From an uncultured Wohlfahrtiimonas sp. (GTDB lineage: Bacteria; Pseudomonadota; Gammaproteobacteria; Cardiobacteriales; Wohlfahrtiimonadaceae): a stretch of DNA of 64,000 nucleotides. The stretch covers positions 1 through 64,000 of the forward strand of contig CANRJJ010000003.1 in NCBI GenBank assembly GCA_947630895.1, in the 5' to 3' direction. Below, in pieces: positions 60,614 to 64,000 of this stretch (within the stretch, counting starts at the first letter, position 1; every line of letters begins with the position of its first letter). The notes beneath the pieces are model-generated. The model made no database searches. It had not been told where the DNA came from and was given only the letters and a program-made list of their open reading frames with translations. Both the position numbers and the translations under genes were made by a program.

Positions 60614-60678
60614 CTATTCACATTTCAAGAATAATTCACAAAGTTATCCACATCCTTAATCACAAGAATTGTGAATAA
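60614..60678. promoter_or_regulatory. Cluster of DnaA-box-like 9-mers
   Basis: TTATCCACA (60644-60652, +) and TTATTCACA (60670-60678, -) match TTATNCACA exactly; CTATTCACA (60614-60622), TAATTCACA (60632-60640) and TTAATCACA (60656-60664) each differ by one base. Confidence 0.6.
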
Positions 60679-60787
60679 GTATTCAATATTGATGAATCTA
60701 TAGGTTTAGAGATGATCATGAGTGGCTCAATCAAGATGTAATGAATGAATAAAAAAACTGATCTGTTAATTTTTTTAACAAAACCCA

Positions 60788-60816
60788 TTGACACACAATA
60801 AAAATATTTGTAATTT
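60788..60816 (+). promoter_or_regulatory. Putative sigma70 promoter upstream of dpp operon
   Basis: TTGACA, 17-nt spacer, TAATTT. Confidence 0.45.
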
Positions 60817-60930
60817 GCCAAACCTGTAATGCATATATTATAAGTATGCTATTATATTATTTTTTTAAGTTATTGTGCTTTAATATGCAAAAGCTTAAGC
60901 AAGTTGGACAGGTGAATTGGTAAGTACTTT

Positions 60931-60996
60931 ATGACAGAACAAACGAAAACACAAGATGGGTATGTACCTGATCTAAGCCCAGAGAGGGTTTTATGA
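60931..60996 (+). CDS. Putative 21-aa leader peptide overlapping dppB start
   Basis: ATG...TGA: MTEQTKTQDGYVPDLSPERVL*; stop overlaps dppB start as ATGA; no strong SD seen for the leader. Confidence 0.35.
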   Translation: MTEQTKTQDGYVPDLSPERVL

Positions 60997-61967
60997 TCGG
61001 CTGGGTGATAAGACGTTTTGCACAAGCGATGTTGATTGTGTTGTTAATGACAGTCATTGTCTTCATTGGTTTACATTTAATTGGTAATCCTGCTGACATT
61101 TTAGTTGGCCCTGAGACAGATCAGCGTGATCGTGAAATGATCATCGCACAATTAGGATTAGATCTTCCGTTATGGCAGCAATATTGGCGCTTTTTGGTGA
61201 ACGCAATTCAAGGCGATTTGGGCAATAGTTTTGTTTACAATCAGCCAGCTTTAGAGCTTGTTTTACAGCGTTTGCCAGCGACATTAGAATTAGCATTTGC
61301 AGCACTAATCATCGCTTTAACTTTCGGTGTACCGCTTGGTTTAATTTCAGGTTTATATCCTGATAGTTGGTTTTCCAAAGTGATTATGACGGGCAGTATC
61401 ATTGGTTTTTCATTGCCTACCTTCTGGATAGGTTTAATGTTGATCATGGCATTTAGCGTGTCATTAGGATGGTTACCTGCAGGCGGCCGCGGTGACACAG
61501 TAACTATTTTCGGCATGCAGTGGTCATTTTTAACAGGCAATGGTCTATATCACTTGGTCTTACCTGCATTTAACTTGGCACTTTTTAAAATGTCTTTGGT
61601 TGTGCGATTAACCCATGCTGGTGTACGCGAAGTATTGCCACAAGATTATATTAAATTTGCGAGAGCCAAAGGCTTATCGCCAGCGCGCATCGTAAGTGTG
61701 CATGTGTTACGAAACTTAATGATTCCTTTAATTACAGTGGTTGGCTTAGAACTTGGTGCAACGATTGCGGGTGCAGTTGTGACGGAAAGTATCTTTGCAT
61801 GGCCTGGCGCAGGTAAATTAATTTTAGACAGTATCAATAGTTTAGATAGACCAGTTATTTTGGCGTATCTCATCATTATTGTGTGTTTGTTTGTCACCAT
61901 TAACTTCTTGGTGGACGTGGCATATAGAATCGTGGATCCACGCGTACGTAAGGAGAAATCGGTATGA
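60993..61967 (+). CDS. dppB: Dipeptide/oligopeptide ABC transporter permease (DppB/OppB-like)
   Basis: 324 aa; MIGWVIRRFAQAMLIVLLMTVIVF, EAA loop REVLPQDYIKFARAKGLSPARI; SD AGAGAGGG inside the leader ORF. Confidence 0.93.
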   Translation: MIGWVIRRFAQAMLIVLLMTVIVFIGLHLIGNPADILVGPETDQRDREMIIAQLGLDLPLWQQYWRFLVNAIQGDLGNSFVYNQPALELVLQRLPATLELAFAALIIALTFGVPLGLISGLYPDSWFSKVIMTGSIIGFSLPTFWIGLMLIMAFSVSLGWLPAGGRGDTVTIFGMQWSFLTGNGLYHLVLPAFNLALFKMSLVVRLTHAGVREVLPQDYIKFARAKGLSPARIVSVHVLRNLMIPLITVVGLELGATIAGAVVTESIFAWPGAGKLILDSINSLDRPVILAYLIIIVCLFVTINFLVDVAYRIVDPRVRKEKSV

Positions 61968-62866
61968 GTACGGTAACGACGAAAAAAGTTAAAGCACCTT
62001 CTATGTTTAAAGAAAATGCTCGCTTATTCTTTCAATCAAAATTAGCAACGATCGGCTTTTTATGGGGATTTGTTTTAGTTTTGGCGGCAGTTTTTGCACC
62101 AATGATTACACCGCAAAATCCTTATGATTTATTGCAATTAGATATTTTAGATTCACGCTTGCCACCAGGTACTGAAAATGGTATGGGTACTTACACTTAT
62201 TGGTTGGGTACAGATGGTCAAGGCCGTGATCTTTATTCAGCAATTGTTTATGGCTTACGCATCAGTTTAATCGTTGGCTTAGGTTCAGCATTAATCGCGA
62301 GTATTTTGGGCACAACTGTTGGGATTATTTCTGCTTACTTTGGCGGAAAAGTGGATGCGTTTTTGATGCGTACAGTGGATTTAATGTTGTCATTTCCATC
62401 CATTTTAGTGGCAATGATGATTTTGGCTTACATCGGAAAAGGTGTGGGCAACGTTATTTTGACATTGGTGATTTTGGAATGGGCATATTATGCGCGTACA
62501 GCTCGTGGTCAGGCTTTAGCAGAGCGCCAAAAAGAGTACGTAGAAGCAGCACATAACCTTGTGATTCCTAAGTATATGATCATGCTTAAACACATTTTAG
62601 TGAACTGTTTACCAGCATTGATCGTGATCGCGGCATTACAAGTGGCGCGTGCCATTACTTTAGAAGCGACAATGAGCTTTTTAGGCTTAGGCGTTCCTGT
62701 TACAGAACCTTCATTGGGCTTATTGATCTCTAATGGTTACCAATACATGTTATCGGGACAATATTGGATCAGTGTATTTCCAGGCATTGCGTTGTTATTA
62801 ACGATCGTATCGCTGAATTTAATTGGTGATCGCTTCCGTGATGTGTTTAATCCGAGGTTACGTTAA
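61964..62866 (+). CDS. dppC: Dipeptide/oligopeptide ABC transporter permease (DppC/OppC-like)
   Basis: 300 aa; TYWLGTDGQGRDLYSAIVYGLRISLIVGLGS, EAA loop EYVEAAHNL, TLEATMSFLGLGVP. Confidence 0.93.
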   Translation: MSTVTTKKVKAPSMFKENARLFFQSKLATIGFLWGFVLVLAAVFAPMITPQNPYDLLQLDILDSRLPPGTENGMGTYTYWLGTDGQGRDLYSAIVYGLRISLIVGLGSALIASILGTTVGIISAYFGGKVDAFLMRTVDLMLSFPSILVAMMILAYIGKGVGNVILTLVILEWAYYARTARGQALAERQKEYVEAAHNLVIPKYMIMLKHILVNCLPALIVIAALQVARAITLEATMSFLGLGVPVTEPSLGLLISNGYQYMLSGQYWISVFPGIALLLTIVSLNLIGDRFRDVFNPRLR

Positions 62867-63864
62867 TGTCAGAGCAATTATTACTAGATGTTCAAAATTT
62901 AAAAACAGAATTTGCCACAAAAGAAGGCAAGATTTTGGCTGTGAATGATGTGAGTTTACAGCTCAAAGCAGGCGAAATTTTGGGGCTTGTGGGTGAATCA
63001 GGTTCAGGGAAATCGGTGACAGGGTTTTCATTGATGCGCTTGATTGATGCACCAGGAAAAATATCAGCGGGCAAGATCATCTTTAAAGGTGAGAATTTAT
63101 TGGAATATTCTGAAAAGCAGATGCGTCACTTGCGTGGCAATCGCATTGCGATGATTTTCCAAGATCCAATGATGACGTTGAATCCAGTTTTGCGCATTGA
63201 CACACAAATGATTGAAACGCTTCAAGCTCATGAAAAAATCAGTAAAAAAGCTGCTTGGGAAAAGTCACGCGATATGTTGGCTTTAATGGGTGTGCCTAGT
63301 CCTGAAGCGAGATTGAAATTGTATCCTCATGAGTTATCAGGCGGAATGAGACAGCGTGTTGCGATTGCAATTGCTCTGTTATTACAACCTGATTTAATCA
63401 TTGCCGATGAACCAACGACCGCTTTAGATGTGACGATTCAAGCGCAGATTTTGTCAGAAGTGCAAAAACTAGCAAAAGATTACGGTACAGCATTAATTTG
63501 GATTACGCATGATTTATCTGTGATCGCGGGATTGGCAGATCGAGTGGCTGTGATGTATGCAGGGCAGATTGTTGAATCTGGCACGATTGATCAAGTGATT
63601 ACTGATCCACAGCATCCTTATACAGAAGGCTTGATCAATAGTTTGCCGAGCCGTAATGTGCGCGGTCAGCGTTTGCGTCAAATTAAAGGCATTACGCCAG
63701 GCTTATTGGATTTACCAAAAGGCTGTGCTTTTGCGACACGCTGTGAACGAGTACAAGAAGCTTGTCAGCAAACAACATCATTAATTGAAGGGCAAGATCA
63801 GCATGCGGTTCGTTGCTTCTTCCCAAATCATCATGCACCCATTGCACAGGAGCAACAATCATGA
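62866..63864 (+). CDS. dppD: Dipeptide/oligopeptide ABC transporter ATP-binding protein (DppD/OppD-like)
   Basis: 332 aa; Walker A GESGSGKSVTG, signature LSGGMRQRV, GCAFATRCERVQEACQ. Confidence 0.94.
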   Translation: MSEQLLLDVQNLKTEFATKEGKILAVNDVSLQLKAGEILGLVGESGSGKSVTGFSLMRLIDAPGKISAGKIIFKGENLLEYSEKQMRHLRGNRIAMIFQDPMMTLNPVLRIDTQMIETLQAHEKISKKAAWEKSRDMLALMGVPSPEARLKLYPHELSGGMRQRVAIAIALLLQPDLIIADEPTTALDVTIQAQILSEVQKLAKDYGTALIWITHDLSVIAGLADRVAVMYAGQIVESGTIDQVITDPQHPYTEGLINSLPSRNVRGQRLRQIKGITPGLLDLPKGCAFATRCERVQEACQQTTSLIEGQDQHAVRCFFPNHHAPIAQEQQS

Positions 63865-64000
63865 GTGTGCCATTGGTTCGTTTAGAGAAAATTTCCAAAC
63901 GTTTTGGAGAGAAAAAACAAAATTGGTTGAGCCATCAACTCATTAATTTAGGCATTGTAAAACCACCTGCGGTAACTGCTGCGGTAAACCAAGTGGACTT
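63861..64000 (+). CDS. dppF: Dipeptide/oligopeptide ABC transporter ATP-binding protein (DppF/OppF-like), truncated by window end
   Basis: ATG overlapping dppD stop; MSVPLVRLEKISKRFGEKK... typical start of a DppF/OppF subunit. Confidence 0.8.
   Translation, partial: MSVPLVRLEKISKRFGEKKQNWLSHQLINLGIVKPPAVTAAVNQVD

Noticed and set aside
1-64000. Prophage, transposon, toxin-antitoxin, restriction-modification, CRISPR-Cas or other defence island
   Set aside because: No integrase, transposase, nuclease, methyltransferase or repeat-spacer array recognised; nearly all ORFs are housekeeping.

Overview
This is a contiguous, AT-rich chromosomal segment that looks gammaproteobacterial; a Cardiobacteriales/Ignatzschineria/Wohlfahrtiimonas-like source is a guess from gene content only. 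It is dominated by housekeeping genes. In order: gyrA; MarC and MATE transporters; nnrD and tsaE; mrp-dcd-map-ubiH-ubiI-like; zapA; moaC; rpmF-plsX-fabH-fabD; yciB-bolA-ppiC; sohB; lemA; priA; sdaA; coaX-birA; an aromatic/aspartate aminotransferase; an SLC13 permease; ppk1; rne; mrcB; corC; tRNA-Asn; ybgC-tolQ-tolR-tolA; an outer-membrane efflux factor; tRNA-Pro; infA; rph; sfsA; hflD; epmB; miaA; a TAXI-like binding protein; a second tRNA-Asn in inverted orientation; argC-argJ-argB-argD; adk; guaA; and a dppBCD(F) operon. I found no prophage, transposase, CRISPR array or recognisable defence island. The observations most worth following up are: (1) a GMP synthetase that has lost most of its glutamine amidotransferase domain, including the catalytic motifs; (2) a dense cluster of DnaA-box-like 9-mers, a GATCTGTTAATTT 13-mer and an AT-rich stretch just upstream of guaA (oriC-, datA- or DnaA-regulated-promoter-like); (3) two near-identical tRNA-Asn transcription units in inverted orientation flanking about 10.6 kb; (4) a tol operon that goes straight into an OprM/NodT-type efflux gene instead of tolB-pal; (5) two unannotated small ORFs, a 31-aa membrane peptide with a good SD and a 21-aa leader overlapping the dppB start; and (6) FNR- and Fur-like sites. 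All family calls come from reading the sequence; no database search was run.
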